NCBI GenBank assembly: GCA_003096535.1
Contig: QEKJ01000021.1
Span: 1-45,348, forward strand
Length of the DNA: 45,348 nucleotides
Origin: Agathobaculum butyriciproducens
Lineage (GTDB): Bacteria; Bacillota; Clostridia; Oscillospirales; Butyricicoccaceae
Direction of reading: 5' to 3'
Every line of letters starts with the position of its first letter. Within the stretch, counting starts at the first letter, position 1. Both the position numbers and the translations under genes were made by a program. The notes below the pieces were generated by a model. The model was given only the letters and a program-made list of their open reading frames with translations, was not told the origin of the DNA and searched no databases. Positions 1-8,968 of this stretch are shown here, piece by piece.

Positions 1-203
<203 letters not shown>

Positions 204-398
204 TTGTATTAAAAGAACCGAAGTTCATTTAATCGACTTTAGAGTCTGACGTGTCACTTTGTTTTAACTGGAGTTGTGACTTCCAGCGATTTACCAAGAG
301 TAAAAAACTCTCGAAATTTCAGGTTCGCACTACAACCTTCGTTCTTTTGAACAAAAGTTTAAGCACATCGTTGTTTAATTTACAAGGTACAATCTGCT

Positions 399-411
399 GT
401 TTTCAAAGAGT
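399..411 (-). promoter_or_regulatory. rRNA leader boxA antitermination site
   Basis: On the minus strand the leader between the rRNA promoters and 16S reads ACTCTTTGAAAAC. This matches the Gram-positive boxA form CTTTGAAAAC used by NusB/NusE antitermination of rRNA operons. It lies about 195 nt before the mature 16S 5' end, in the expected place. The rest of 204-457 is AT-rich leader with no ORF of note. Confidence 0.7.
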
Positions 412-457
412 TTTCACAACTTTTCGTTGTTCTTAACTGCTCATCAACAGCTTATTT

Positions 458-486
458 AGTATATCAAAACCAGAAGCATTTGTCAA
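458..486 (-). promoter_or_regulatory. rRNA promoter P2
   Basis: On the minus strand TTGACA (486-481), a 17-nt spacer and TATACT (463-458) form a near-perfect sigma-A promoter about 255 nt upstream of the 16S 5' end. The sequence just after TTGACA (AATGCTTCTGG) resembles that of P1 (AATGCTCTTGG), so the two promoters look like a duplication. Confidence 0.88.
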
Positions 487-575
487 GAACTTTTTTCAAA
501 TTCTTTTTTGAAGAATCAAGCCGTTCTAAATCAAACTTTTCGGTTTTGCGCTTGTCTCTGAGAGACAGCTTTAAT

Positions 576-604
576 AGAATACCAAATCCAAGAGCATTTG
601 TCAA
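576..604 (-). promoter_or_regulatory. rRNA promoter P1
   Basis: On the minus strand TTGACA (604-599), a 17-nt spacer and TATTCT (581-576) lie 118 nt upstream of P2 in the same orientation. Tandem strong promoters are typical of rrn operons. Confidence 0.85.
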
Positions 605-644
605 ATACTTTTTTCGTTTTTTGCAAAAAATTTTGCTGCAAACG

Positions 645-671
645 AAAAACGACGGCTCACGCCGTCGTTTT
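645..671 (-). terminator. Terminator of the EamA transporter gene
   Basis: An 11-bp perfect stem (AAAACGACGGC / GCCGTCGTTTT, loop 657-660) is followed on the minus strand by T residues. The stop codon TGA of the transporter lies inside the loop, so the end of the reading frame forms the terminator arm. It separates this operon from the rRNA promoters. Confidence 0.85.
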
Positions 672-1553
672 CTCTTTCTCCCGATGTTCGGACAAAATCA
701 GACCGCCGAGCGCCAAAACCGTGCCCAGCCACATGATCGGCGTCATGGTTTCGTGCAGAATCAACGCTGAGCTTACTATTGTAATAACCGGCGTTGCATA
801 AATGTACACGCTGGTTTTCACCGGACCGAGCAGGAAAACCGCGCGATTCCACGTCACAAAGCATGTTGCAGACGCACAAAGGCCCAGAAACAGCAGATTT
901 GCCAGATGAACCGGCTGCGTCCACACGCTCAAACCGGACGGAAACCCTTCAATCACCGCAGGAACGAGCAAAAACAACAAACCGTATCCAAAAATGCGGC
1001 AGGTAAGCGGAATGGTACGGTAGCCCATGTGACCAAGTTGGCGCACGAGCACCGAGTACACACCCCAGACCAAAGCCGCGCCTACGCCGAGCAGTGCGCC
1101 AATCGGGCTGAAATGCAGCTCACTGACGCCCGCGAGCGACACGAGCGCGACACCCGCCATCGCACAAACAAAGCCGAAAAAGAACCATTTGCTGAGTTTT
1201 TCGTGCAGCACGACCGCTGCGATCAGCGCGGTAAACAGCGGCGCTGCCGCTACGATAACACCGACCAGCGACGCGGAAATGTATGTCAGCGCAATATTTT
1301 CCATCAAAAAGTACAGCGTAACGCCCGAAAGACCGGCCAGTGCAAACAATCCCTCATGCCACCGTTTCTGCGGGCGCATGAGGCCCTTTCCCACGATGAG
1401 CAGCGCCAGAAAGCCGAGCGTGAACCGCGCTACCATAATCTCCAGCGGCGTGAACGCGCGCAGCAGCACCTTGGTGGAGACAAATGTCGTGCCCCAGACA
1501 AGCACGCTGAACGCGCCGAACAAATGCCCCTGTATTCTGCTATTTTCCTGCAT
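657..1553 (-). CDS. EamA/DMT-superfamily transporter
   Basis: This 298-aa, highly hydrophobic protein should be a ten-helix inner-membrane permease of the drug/metabolite transporter superfamily (two EamA repeats). The N-terminal repeat shows the typical pattern of a Trp-Gly pair followed by a conserved region (FSVLVWGTTFVSTKV, residues 14-28). The second repeat has LVWGVYSVLVR near 161-171. The length is normal for the family. ATG at 1553 follows GGAGAA. It starts 30 nt after the solute-binding lipoprotein gene and is the last gene of a pgeF-led operon. The substrate cannot be read from the sequence; the family exports amino acids, nucleosides or drugs. Confidence 0.85.
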   Translation of the reverse strand: MQENSRIQGHLFGAFSVLVWGTTFVSTKVLLRAFTPLEIMVARFTLGFLALLIVGKGLMRPQKRWHEGLFALAGLSGVTLYFLMENIALTYISASLVGVIVAAAPLFTALIAAVVLHEKLSKWFFFGFVCAMAGVALVSLAGVSELHFSPIGALLGVGAALVWGVYSVLVRQLGHMGYRTIPLTCRIFGYGLLFLLVPAVIEGFPSGLSVWTQPVHLANLLFLGLCASATCFVTWNRAVFLLGPVKTSVYIYATPVITIVSSALILHETMTPIMWLGTVLALGGLILSEHREKEKTTA

Positions 1554-1583
1554 GATATTCTCCTTTTCAGCGAAAACAGGCGG

Positions 1584-3452
1584 TTACGGCTTGACCCAGT
1601 TCTCCTGTCCTGCGAATGCGTTATACGGTGCCGGATTGAAATGATTGATCAGACCGCTTCTGAGCACAACCTGCTGCCGCTCAAATGCCAGCGGAATGAG
1701 CGGCATTTCGTTCAGAAATGTCGTGTACAGACCCTCCGTATTCTCGCCGCTGCGGTACGCCGTGATGGCATTGCTCATGTCCTCACTCGAGTACGATCCA
1801 TAGTTCAGTCCGCCCTGCGGAGACAGCAGCGGGCGCAGATCGAAGTCCGGCGTCAGCTGGGTTTCGCCGTAGTACGCGTCGAACGATCCGCTCTGCAGCA
1901 TGGAAACATAGGTATCATACGGCTCCTCATCCACCGTGACATTGACGCCGTTCAGCGAATTCCACGAAGCCGCGACCTGTTTTGCCGCCGCTACCTTAAA
2001 CGCGTTGTCCGAGTTGACGAGCAGGCGGAACGAAAGCTGCACGGTCGCCGCATCCGTCACTATCGTATCGGTTACTGCGGTATCGGTCGAGCCGGAACCG
2101 TCCGTAGAATCGGTCGAATCGCCAGAGTCCGTATTCTCATTGTCCAAAAGCACAACTTTCCCGTCTGAAACCGTCGAATCGGTCCGGTTTTTCGGCGTGC
2201 GCACGGTCAGAAAATCCACCTTGTAATCGGTATCGCTTGCCCGGCCGCTCGTATAATAGATAAAGTCGCCGTCCTCGTCGTAGTAGCCGTCCTCCTCGGA
2301 AGAGTCCGAAGAAGTGTCCGAATCATCATCGGAATTGTCCGTAGAATCCGAATCTCCGTCCGAAGAATCGGTATTGCCGTCGCTGCCGCCTGCCGAAGCC
2401 GCACCCTCCTGTGCCGCCTCGCGCAGCAGCTGTGCCGCAGTCATCAAATCCGCCGACAGGCTGTACGACACGCCGGTGTCCGCCGGCTGCGGATTGATCG
2501 GCAGCACCGCCGGATCGGCATAATCCTGCAGCTGGGTTGCACACAGACCCTGACGGCTGATCGCCATAGAAAGCGCCTGCCGCACTTTTGCATTCGTGAA
2601 CTGGCTGTTATTGTAATTCAGACCGATATAATGCAGCATAGCACTGCTCACCGGAACGGTATCGACCTCGCCGGTGAATGCGATATTCTGGTCGTCCGGC
2701 GCAATACGGGCGCTGCGCATGATGGATACATCGCCGGTGCGGAAGCTGGTGTCCGCCGCATCCGCGCGCGTCATTTTGACCAGCGTAATGTGCCGAATGG
2801 TGCCGAGAAAGCCGCCGTGCCAGTTCTCGTTGGCCTCCAGCGTCCATGCGGCGCCGTTCTGAACCGGCTTGTACGGTCCGGTACCCTCGGCGAACTCTCC
2901 TTCGTCAGTCGTACCCGCCCGATAGATCGGAATATCCAGCAGTTTCGGGAAGTTAACATTCGGCGACGCAAGCGTAATGCGGACCATGCGCTTTGTCACC
3001 GCTTCGATCGAGGCAACCTCGGTCAGTCGGTTGTGGTACGGCGAACTTTCGTTTTCCAGCACAGTCTTGAGACTTTCGGCAACATCACTTGCCGTCAGCT
3101 CCGCACCCGACCAGAACTTGATGCCCTTTTTTATCGTAAAGCTGAACGCGGTTCCATCGCTCGTATAATCCTCGCACAGCTCGTTTTCGAGTGTAAAATC
3201 ACTTTTTATCTCAAAAAGACCCTCGTAAAGCGCCTCACGCAGCATGCTGTTGACCTCGGTGCCGTCCATGACCGGATTGAGCGTTGTGCCCGAGCGATAC
3301 CACGCCAGACCGAAATACGCGTCCGACACATCCACGTTGTCTACCGGTGCGCCGTCGCCGTCGTTTCCCTGTCCAAATGGGAACGTGCAGCCGCTGAGCA
3401 CGACCAAAGCCGCCATTGTCAGTGCCAGCGCACGTTTTTTCCAACTTTTCAT
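1584..3452 (-). CDS. ABC transporter solute-binding lipoprotein, peptide/nickel (SBP_5) family
   Basis: The 622-aa lipoprotein has a type II signal peptide with lipobox LSGC (lipidated Cys22). It then shows the SBP_5 fold signatures: a YEGLFEI segment followed by L..E...YTSDGTAFSFTIKKGIKF, SGAELTASDV, and a C-terminal RPLLSPQGGLNYG region. The family binds oligopeptides, nickel or similar ligands outside the membrane. No permease or ATPase gene is adjacent, so it is an orphan binding protein. Two low-complexity Ser/Asp/Thr-rich stretches (about 350-392 and 430-465) interrupt the usual domain, an odd acidic insertion. It lies 17 nt after pgeF and 30 nt before the EamA gene. Confidence 0.85.
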   Translation of the reverse strand: MKSWKKRALALTMAALVVLSGCTFPFGQGNDGDGAPVDNVDVSDAYFGLAWYRSGTTLNPVMDGTEVNSMLREALYEGLFEIKSDFTLENELCEDYTSDGTAFSFTIKKGIKFWSGAELTASDVAESLKTVLENESSPYHNRLTEVASIEAVTKRMVRITLASPNVNFPKLLDIPIYRAGTTDEGEFAEGTGPYKPVQNGAAWTLEANENWHGGFLGTIRHITLVKMTRADAADTSFRTGDVSIMRSARIAPDDQNIAFTGEVDTVPVSSAMLHYIGLNYNNSQFTNAKVRQALSMAISRQGLCATQLQDYADPAVLPINPQPADTGVSYSLSADLMTAAQLLREAAQEGAASAGGSDGNTDSSDGDSDSTDNSDDDSDTSSDSSEEDGYYDEDGDFIYYTSGRASDTDYKVDFLTVRTPKNRTDSTVSDGKVVLLDNENTDSGDSTDSTDGSGSTDTAVTDTIVTDAATVQLSFRLLVNSDNAFKVAAAKQVAASWNSLNGVNVTVDEEPYDTYVSMLQSGSFDAYYGETQLTPDFDLRPLLSPQGGLNYGSYSSEDMSNAITAYRSGENTEGLYTTFLNEMPLIPLAFERQQVVLRSGLINHFNPAPYNAFAGQENWVKP

Positions 3453-3469
3453 TGTATTGATCCTTTCGC

Positions 3470-4270
3470 TTACAGACAGATCATGCCGCCCTGCACGCCG
3501 CGCACGCCGTGCGTTACGCGGTGCGACCAGAACTCATCCGAATGACACATGGTGCAGATGCCGCTGTCGATCACATTTTCCGCCGAAAGTCCGGCATCCT
3601 GCAACAGCTTTACGCCAATGCCCTGCAGGTCCACATGGAATTTCGGACCTTTCTCCATGATGAACGGATGCACCTGTGCACCGAGCAGCTCTTCCATCGC
3701 TTCCGGCACATCCGCATCAGTCTCGAAGCACTCCTGCCGGATGGACGGACCGAGCACGGCGATCAGGCTTTCACGTTTTGTGCCGAGCTGCTCTTCCATC
3801 ACATCAACGGTTTTCGGCAGAATGCCTGCCGCCATGCCGCGCCAGCCGGAATGACACACGCCTGCGGTATGCGTCGCCGGATCATATAATAAGGTGACAA
3901 CGCAGTCCGCGTAAAAGCCGATGATGGGCGTGTCCGCGAGTGCGGTCACGATCGCGTCCGACTGCCATTCCATCGGGCGGTGCAGACCCATGCCGACCTT
4001 GTCCTCGGTCACGACCGACACCTGCGTGTCGTGGATCTGCTTGGTGAGCGTCATGCGCGTCTCATCCACGCCGAGCGCCTCGCCCAGCAGGCGATAGTTT
4101 TCGCGCACATTCTCCAACTCGTCACCGCGGTTGAAGCCTAAATTCAGACTTTCGCACGCGCCTGTGCTCACACCGCCGAATTTGGTGGTGAAGGCATGCC
4201 GCACCGGAATCCGTCGGCAGGTATAATATACGAAAGAACCGCGCTGTACGCGGCACATAGACTCGTTCAT
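3470..4270 (-). CDS. pgeF: Peptidoglycan editing factor PgeF (YfiH/laccase-domain family)
   Basis: This 266-aa protein has the hallmark motifs of the YfiH/DUF152 family: HAFTTKFGGVS (25-35), GFYADC (118-123), VCHSGWRG (138-145) and LGPSIRQECFE (173-183). His80, Cys123 and His140 match the metal/catalytic triad known in E. coli YfiH. The family is linked to removing wrongly built muropeptides, and some members were described as polyphenol oxidases or purine nucleoside phosphorylases. ATG at 4270 follows a strong GAGGAGG. It is the first gene of the operon, behind a good promoter at 4340-4312. Confidence 0.88.
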   Translation of the reverse strand: MNESMCRVQRGSFVYYTCRRIPVRHAFTTKFGGVSTGACESLNLGFNRGDELENVRENYRLLGEALGVDETRMTLTKQIHDTQVSVVTEDKVGMGLHRPMEWQSDAIVTALADTPIIGFYADCVVTLLYDPATHTAGVCHSGWRGMAAGILPKTVDVMEEQLGTKRESLIAVLGPSIRQECFETDADVPEAMEELLGAQVHPFIMEKGPKFHVDLQGIGVKLLQDAGLSAENVIDSGICTMCHSDEFWSHRVTHGVRGVQGGMICL

Positions 4271-4311
4271 AGTCGTTCCTCCTCGTCTCTTCCATGAGGG
4301 AATACAGAATT

Positions 4312-4340
4312 ATTATAGCAAATCGCCCTGCTGTTCACAA
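4312..4340 (-). promoter_or_regulatory. Sigma-A promoter of the pgeF operon
   Basis: On the minus strand TTGTGA (4340-4335), a 17-nt spacer and a consensus TATAAT (4317-4312) lie about 40 nt upstream of the pgeF start. Confidence 0.75.
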
Positions 4341-4401
4341 GAGCGCACACCGGCCGTTTTCAAAAAACACCAAAAACCGCGTATGTCAGCTTGTCTTTTT
4401 C

Positions 4402-4430
4402 TTGACAGTTTGACGAATAGGCTTTACAAT
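4402..4430 (+). promoter_or_regulatory. Sigma-A promoter upstream of rny
   Basis: TTGACA (4402-4407), a 17-nt spacer and TACAAT (4425-4430) read toward rny. Transcription from here would give a leader of about 340 nt. A second AT-rich box TATAAT follows at about 4439-4444 but has no -35 at the right distance. Confidence 0.7.
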
Positions 4431-4436
4431 TAAACA

Positions 4437-4777
4437 TAGTATAATACCTGCTGTAACAGAGCCGGTGCCAATGGTGAGCACGGCTTTTTTCAAAGGCATT
4501 ATCATGAACCGCCAATTCCGATGCGGATTGACGGAACCGCATTTTTCTTTTGACAGCGCAAAACCCTGATTTTTTCGAGCGAATCTTCGCTTTTTCGGCG
4601 TATTCTGCCTTTATTCTTCGTGCAGTGCTCATGCGTGCTGCGCGTGTTTCACCGTGGAATCAGCTTGTTTTCTGCCGAACTGCCGCTCTATTGAGAAACA
4701 GCACCGCAGATCTGCGGTATTGTCTTGGTTTTGTGCCGTCTCCCAAAATTCGTAAATAGGAGGACACACCAACAGAC
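4437..4777 (+). other. Long hairpin-rich leader of rny
   Basis: No protein frame is convincing here. Three hairpins stand out. At 4460-4490 a stem (AGCC.GTGC / GCACGGCT) is followed by six T. At 4521-4546 ATGCGG / CCGCAT is followed by five T, and its arms interleave with TTCCG (516-520 of this kilobase) and CGGAA (532-536) in an H-type pseudoknot pattern. At 4703-4718 there is a 16-nt perfect palindrome. The first two look like attenuators between promoter and gene. No riboswitch family was recognised. Confidence 0.45.
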
Positions 4778-6322
4778 ATGAGCAACATCATCATACCGAT
4801 CATCACCGGTATCGTGTGTCTCGCAGTAGGCGTAATCATCGGATTCCTGTATCGCAAGAGCGTTGCGGAAAAAGAGATCGGCTCTGCCGAGACCGAGGCC
4901 ACCCGCATCATCAACGAAGCGATCAAGGCCGGCGAGACCAAAAAACGCGAATCCATACTCGAGGCAAAGGACGAAATCCACAAGCAGCGCGTCGAAGCCG
5001 ACCGCGAGCTGAAGGAACGCCGCAATGAGACCCAGCAGCTTGAGCGCCGCCTGATTCAGCGCGAGGAAGCACTGGACAAGAAGAGCGACATGCTCGACCG
5101 CAAAAATGATGACCTTAACCGCCAGCTGGATGCAAGCCAGAAGGAAAAGGAAGAACTCGAGCGCATCAAGCTCGAGCAGGTAGAAAAGCTGGAGCAGATT
5201 GCCAGCATGACCCGCGACGAAGCACGCGAGATGCTCGTCCAGTCCATTGAAAACGAAGCGACCCACGATGCAGCCGTCAAGCTGCGCGAGATCAATCAGC
5301 GCCTGAAGGACGAGAGCGAGCAGACCGCCCGCGAGATTATCTCGACCGCAATTCAGCGCTGTGCCGCCGATCAGGTATCCGAGGCGACCGTTTCGGTCGT
5401 TCCGCTGCCGAACGACGAGATGAAGGGCCGCATTATCGGCCGAGAGGGCCGCAACATCCGCACGCTGGAAACCCTTACCGGCGTAGACCTCATCATCGAC
5501 GATACGCCAGAGGCTATCACCCTGTCCTCGTTCGATCCGGTTCGCCGTGAGATCGCACGTCTGGCCCTCGAAAAGCTGATCGTTGACGGTCGTATTCATC
5601 CGGCCCGCATTGAGGAAATGGTTGACAAGGCTCGCCGTGAGGTTGAGCAGATCATCAAGAGCGAAGGCGAGCGTGCTACCTTCGAGACCGGCATCCACGG
5701 CATTCATCCGGAGCTGGTCAAGATTCTCGGCCGCCTGCGCTACCGCACCAGTTATGGTCAGAACGTCCTGCAGCACTCCATCGAGGTGGCACACATTGCC
5801 GGCATGATGGCCAGCGAACTCGGCCTCGATCCGGTTCCGGCACGCCGTGCAGGTCTGCTGCATGATATCGGCAAGGCCATCGACCACGAGGTTGAAGGCA
5901 GCCACGTTCAGATTGGCGTAGACCTTGCCAAGAAGTACAAGGAATCCCAGCCGATCATCCATGCCATCGAGGCACACCACGGCGATGTAGAGGCTAAGAC
6001 CATCGTAGCATGTCTGGTTCAGGCAGCCGATGCCATCTCCGCTGCACGTCCGGGCGCTCGCCGCGAGAACCTGGAGAACTATATCAAGCGTCTGGAGAAG
6101 CTCGAGAGCATCGCCAACGAGACGCCCGGTGTTTCCGGTTCGTTTGCCATTCAGGCAGGCCGCGAGATTCGCATTATTGTCAATCCGGAGAAGGTTTCGG
6201 ACGACAAGATGGTGCTTCTCGCCCGCGAAATCGCCAAGAAGATCGAGAACGAGCTGGATTATCCCGGCCAGATCAAGGTCAACATGGTACGCGAAACGCG
6301 TGCGATCGACTACGCAAAGTAA
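4778..6322 (+). CDS. rny: Ribonuclease Y
   Basis: This 514-aa membrane-anchored endoribonuclease starts mRNA decay in Firmicutes. Domains in order: an N-terminal transmembrane helix (about 4-23), a long charged coiled coil (about 28-160), a KH RNA-binding domain with GxxG loop GREG (221-224), and an HD phosphohydrolase domain with His333, His362-Asp363 (LLHDIGKA) and His400-His401. The C-terminal tail ends in [11 protein letters not shown], as usual for RNase Y. Length is normal. AGGAGG at 4758-4763 gives a 14-nt spacing to ATG, rather long, but no better start exists. A strong terminator follows at once, so it is monocistronic. Confidence 0.98.
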   Translation: MSNIIIPIITGIVCLAVGVIIGFLYRKSVAEKEIGSAETEATRIINEAIKAGETKKRESILEAKDEIHKQRVEADRELKERRNETQQLERRLIQREEALDKKSDMLDRKNDDLNRQLDASQKEKEELERIKLEQVEKLEQIASMTRDEAREMLVQSIENEATHDAAVKLREINQRLKDESEQTAREIISTAIQRCAADQVSEATVSVVPLPNDEMKGRIIGREGRNIRTLETLTGVDLIIDDTPEAITLSSFDPVRREIARLALEKLIVDGRIHPARIEEMVDKARREVEQIIKSEGERATFETGIHGIHPELVKILGRLRYRTSYGQNVLQHSIEVAHIAGMMASELGLDPVPARRAGLLHDIGKAIDHEVEGSHVQIGVDLAKKYKESQPIIHAIEAHHGDVEAKTIVACLVQAADAISAARPGARRENLENYIKRLEKLESIANETPGVSGSFAIQAGREIRIIVNPEKVSDDKMVLLAREIAKKIENELDYPGQIKVNMVRETRAIDYAK

Positions 6323-6327
6323 AAGCA

Positions 6328-6361
6328 TACCCCGCAAGAGAATCTCTTGCGGGGTATTTTT
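6328..6361. terminator. rny terminator
   Basis: A 13-bp perfect stem (TACCCCGCAAGAG / CTCTTGCGGGGTA, loop AAT) is followed by TTTTTA on the plus strand, six bases after the rny stop. An AAAA run on the 5' side may let it also stop the convergent histidine-kinase transcript. Confidence 0.93.
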
Positions 6362-6378
6362 ATGCCTTTTTTCAGCTT

Positions 6379-8148
6379 TTAATCTTTATTGCAGACGATG
6401 AACCGCACGCCGCCCTTTATATTTTCCGCCTTGCATGTCAGGCCGTGCAGAGCGAGGATTTTCTGCAGAATGGCCAGTCCCAGTCCGTGCCCGCCTGCGC
6501 GGCCGCGCGCCTTATCGCCGCGATAGAACATCTCGAACAGGCGCGGCAGCTCGTCCTCCGGAATGGGCTCACAGTCATTCTCGACGGTCAGCAGATGATT
6601 GCGGCTGTTCGTCAGCCGAACGGACACGCGCCCGTTTTCCGGCGAATACTTGGCGGCGTTCTCCAGCAGGCAGCCGACGGCACGCCGCAGCAGCGTTTCG
6701 TCGCCGCGGATACGCACGCTGTCCGCAATATCGGCGGTCAGGCGGCGTTTTTCGAACAGCGGCGCATACTCGGTCAGTACATCGCGCACCAGCGCGGTCA
6801 GATTGAGCGTTTTGCGGTTTTTCAGCTCATCCGTGCGGTCCAGACGGGTGTAATCCAGCATTTCGCGCACCAGACCGTTCATCCGGTCGGTTTCCTGCTC
6901 GATAGCGGCAAGGTAGCGCGCGTTTTCCTCGGGCGAAATGTCCTGCGCGATGGCCTCGGCGTACCCGCCGATGAGCGCGAGCGGCGTTTTCAGGTCGTGG
7001 CTGGCCGCCGACACGAACTGCTGGCGTTTGTCCTCGAGGTCGCGCTCGCTGTCCCAGCGGGTGTGCAGAGTAGCCGCCATTTCGCTCAGCGCACGGTTGA
7101 GTTCGCCGATTTCGTCTCCGCGGTTCAGGTCAGGTTTGAATTCGTCGAATGCGAGAATGGATACCCGATTGGCTTCTCTTGCCGTATCAACCAGTGGGTC
7201 GGACACCATTCGACGCACAATTTTATAAAAGAGGAACACAAATATCAGGTACAGCGCAATCGTGATAGGCGGCATAAGGTAAAAACAAGTACCGTATGCG
7301 CTTTCTCGATTGACCAGCGCCGCTGTAACAAAGATTACCTTGCCATCATACGGCATCGTTTTCAATGTGCCGACATACCGTTTCGAGGCCCGTATCTCTG
7401 CCCACTCTTCGTCCGGTATGTTTTCGCCGTCTATCGCCCGCAGTTCGGTATCCAGATAGCGCAGTGCGTCAAAGTAGCCCTCCATCACTTCGTCCGTGCG
7501 AAATGGCCATTTCCCCGGTATGTATGCACCTATGTACTCGCCTCCGTCGGAGCAGAACTGATTTGTTTCCTCAACCGGTGTTTGAGCCGTCCATTCCTCA
7601 TAAACAATCTGAATTCGATTCGGGAAAAAGATAACTTGTGTATCTGTCTTGACCTGTCGGCCATAGACTGTAACTATCGGTTCCGAAAGCTCGTGAGTGT
7701 ATGCCTCGTTCATTTCGCGCAGAGACTGTTCGGAAAAATCGCTCAAATCAATACCATAGTCCATTCCCGAAGACGGATGATAGTACAGCATCAGCGGCGA
7801 TTTAATCAGAACCCGCTTATGATTTTCATCATAATACCGTATGATATAGGGCGTATCTACATTGTAATAGGGTGTATCTACACCATCCCTCCACAGATTG
7901 CCGCGCAGCAAATCATATTCCTCTGTGCCCGCCGCCGGATAGCGCGCCGCATCGCCTTTCAGAACTTCAAGGTCACGCATCAGCCAGCCCGTGTTTGCTT
8001 CCATGCTGGCATTAGCTTCCTCTCGAGCTTTATCCTGCGCAAGCTTTGCCACTTGCCACACCCACGGCACCAGAAACACCGCCAGAATCACCGCCACAAC
8101 CGCGGTCAGCCTGGCCGCGATGCCGATTTTACGAAACCGCTTTTTCAT
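6379..8148 (-). CDS. Sensor histidine kinase with large extracytoplasmic domain
   Basis: This 589-aa kinase has TM1 (about 12-31), an extracytoplasmic sensor of about 255 residues, TM2 (about 290-311), a HAMP linker, a HisKA domain with phospho-acceptor His384 (SHDLKTPL) and an HATPase domain with the N box LLENAAKY (Asn497) and G2 box GGHGLGLAI (552-560). The G1 box is written NDCEPIP rather than DxGxGI, a variant that I believe occurs in clostridial kinases. It would phosphorylate the regulator encoded just upstream. The ATG overlaps the regulator stop codon in ATGA (8148-8145), so translation is coupled. The signal is unknown. Confidence 0.93.
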   Translation of the reverse strand: MKKRFRKIGIAARLTAVVAVILAVFLVPWVWQVAKLAQDKAREEANASMEANTGWLMRDLEVLKGDAARYPAAGTEEYDLLRGNLWRDGVDTPYYNVDTPYIIRYYDENHKRVLIKSPLMLYYHPSSGMDYGIDLSDFSEQSLREMNEAYTHELSEPIVTVYGRQVKTDTQVIFFPNRIQIVYEEWTAQTPVEETNQFCSDGGEYIGAYIPGKWPFRTDEVMEGYFDALRYLDTELRAIDGENIPDEEWAEIRASKRYVGTLKTMPYDGKVIFVTAALVNRESAYGTCFYLMPPITIALYLIFVFLFYKIVRRMVSDPLVDTAREANRVSILAFDEFKPDLNRGDEIGELNRALSEMAATLHTRWDSERDLEDKRQQFVSAASHDLKTPLALIGGYAEAIAQDISPEENARYLAAIEQETDRMNGLVREMLDYTRLDRTDELKNRKTLNLTALVRDVLTEYAPLFEKRRLTADIADSVRIRGDETLLRRAVGCLLENAAKYSPENGRVSVRLTNSRNHLLTVENDCEPIPEDELPRLFEMFYRGDKARGRAGGHGLGLAILQKILALHGLTCKAENIKGGVRFIVCNKD

Positions 8149-8822
8149 GTTGATCCCCCCAATCGGTAGCCCTTGCCGTACACCGCACGGATATGCTGCG
8201 ACGCTGTACCGAGCGCTTTACGCAGGCTGGCAATGTGCCGGTCGATCATGCGCTCGTCCCCGTCGAAATCTGTGCCCCATACCCGCTCGATAAGCAAATC
8301 GCGCGACACCGTGCGTCCCTGCTCACGCAGCAGCAGTTCGAGTATCTTCGCCTCCTTGGGACGCAGATTCACCGGATTTCCGTCCACCGTTACCGTGCCC
8401 GAGGCCGTATCCATCAGGATATTCGCGTAGCCGAGCTCACTCGCGCCCAGCCGCAGCCCGCGGGCCCGCCGCATGAGCGCCTGTGCCTTTGCCACCAGCA
8501 CCGGAAACGAAAACGGCTTGGTGATATAATCGTCCGCGCCCGCGCGGAACCCTGCCAGCGTGTCGCCCTCCTGCCCAAGTGCCGTGACGAAAATGACCGG
8601 TACGTCGCTCTCCTGCCGCACCGCTTCGCAGACCTCCAGCCCGTTCAGATGCGGCATCATAACGTCCAGCACCAGCAGGTCGAACGGCTGCGCCTGTGCC
8701 AGCACGAGCGCCTGTTCGCCGTCATACGCCGGTGTCACCGCCACGCCTGCCGCCCGAAAGAAATCCTGCATCAGCGCGGATAACGCCTTGTCGTCCTCCG
8801 CCAAAAGAATGTGTCCTGCCAT
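8145..8822 (-). CDS. OmpR/PhoB-family response regulator
   Basis: The 225-aa regulator has an intact receiver: acidic pair Asp10-Asp11, phospho-acceptor Asp53 (VLDVMMP), Thr80 and Lys102 (TKPF). It is followed by a winged-helix DNA-binding domain (about 130-225; RPKEAKILELLL, ERVWGTDF, VYGKGYRL). It pairs with the overlapping downstream kinase gene. ATG at 8822 follows GAGAGGGGG. A weak promoter (TTGGAT, 16 nt, TATGCT, minus strand near 8900-8870) is possible upstream. Confidence 0.95.
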   Translation of the reverse strand: MAGHILLAEDDKALSALMQDFFRAAGVAVTPAYDGEQALVLAQAQPFDLLVLDVMMPHLNGLEVCEAVRQESDVPVIFVTALGQEGDTLAGFRAGADDYITKPFSFPVLVAKAQALMRRARGLRLGASELGYANILMDTASGTVTVDGNPVNLRPKEAKILELLLREQGRTVSRDLLIERVWGTDFDGDERMIDRHIASLRKALGTASQHIRAVYGKGYRLGGST

Positions 8823-8907
8823 GGGAATGCCCCCTCTCTATCTGTCATTGGTCTATCCTTTTCCTGTATTTAGTATAGCATAGAATTGTCCATTCTTTAT
8901 CCAATGA

Positions 8908-8944
8908 AAAAAGCCTTTCCGAAAAAATTTCGGAAAGGCTTTTG
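8908..8944. terminator. Terminator after the HAD phosphatase gene
   Basis: A long perfect stem (AAAAGCCTTTCCGAAA / TTTCGGAAAGGCTTTT) has A-runs on one side and T-runs on the other, so it can work both ways. It ends the minus-strand HAD gene before the two-component operon. Confidence 0.9.
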
Positions 8945-8968
8945 TATCGTTCGATTGAGACGGCTTCT

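Noticed and set aside
906-2168. A 420-codon plus-strand frame over the transporter and solute-binding genes
   Set aside because: Crosses the junction of two real minus-strand genes and has random-looking composition.
4688-6337. A 549-codon minus-strand frame opposite rny
   Set aside because: It mirrors rny codon structure; no ribosome site or motif.
6010-8169. A 719-codon plus-strand frame over the histidine kinase
   Set aside because: Its protein has no recognisable domain; the opposite strand encodes an intact kinase, and the rny terminator lies inside the frame.
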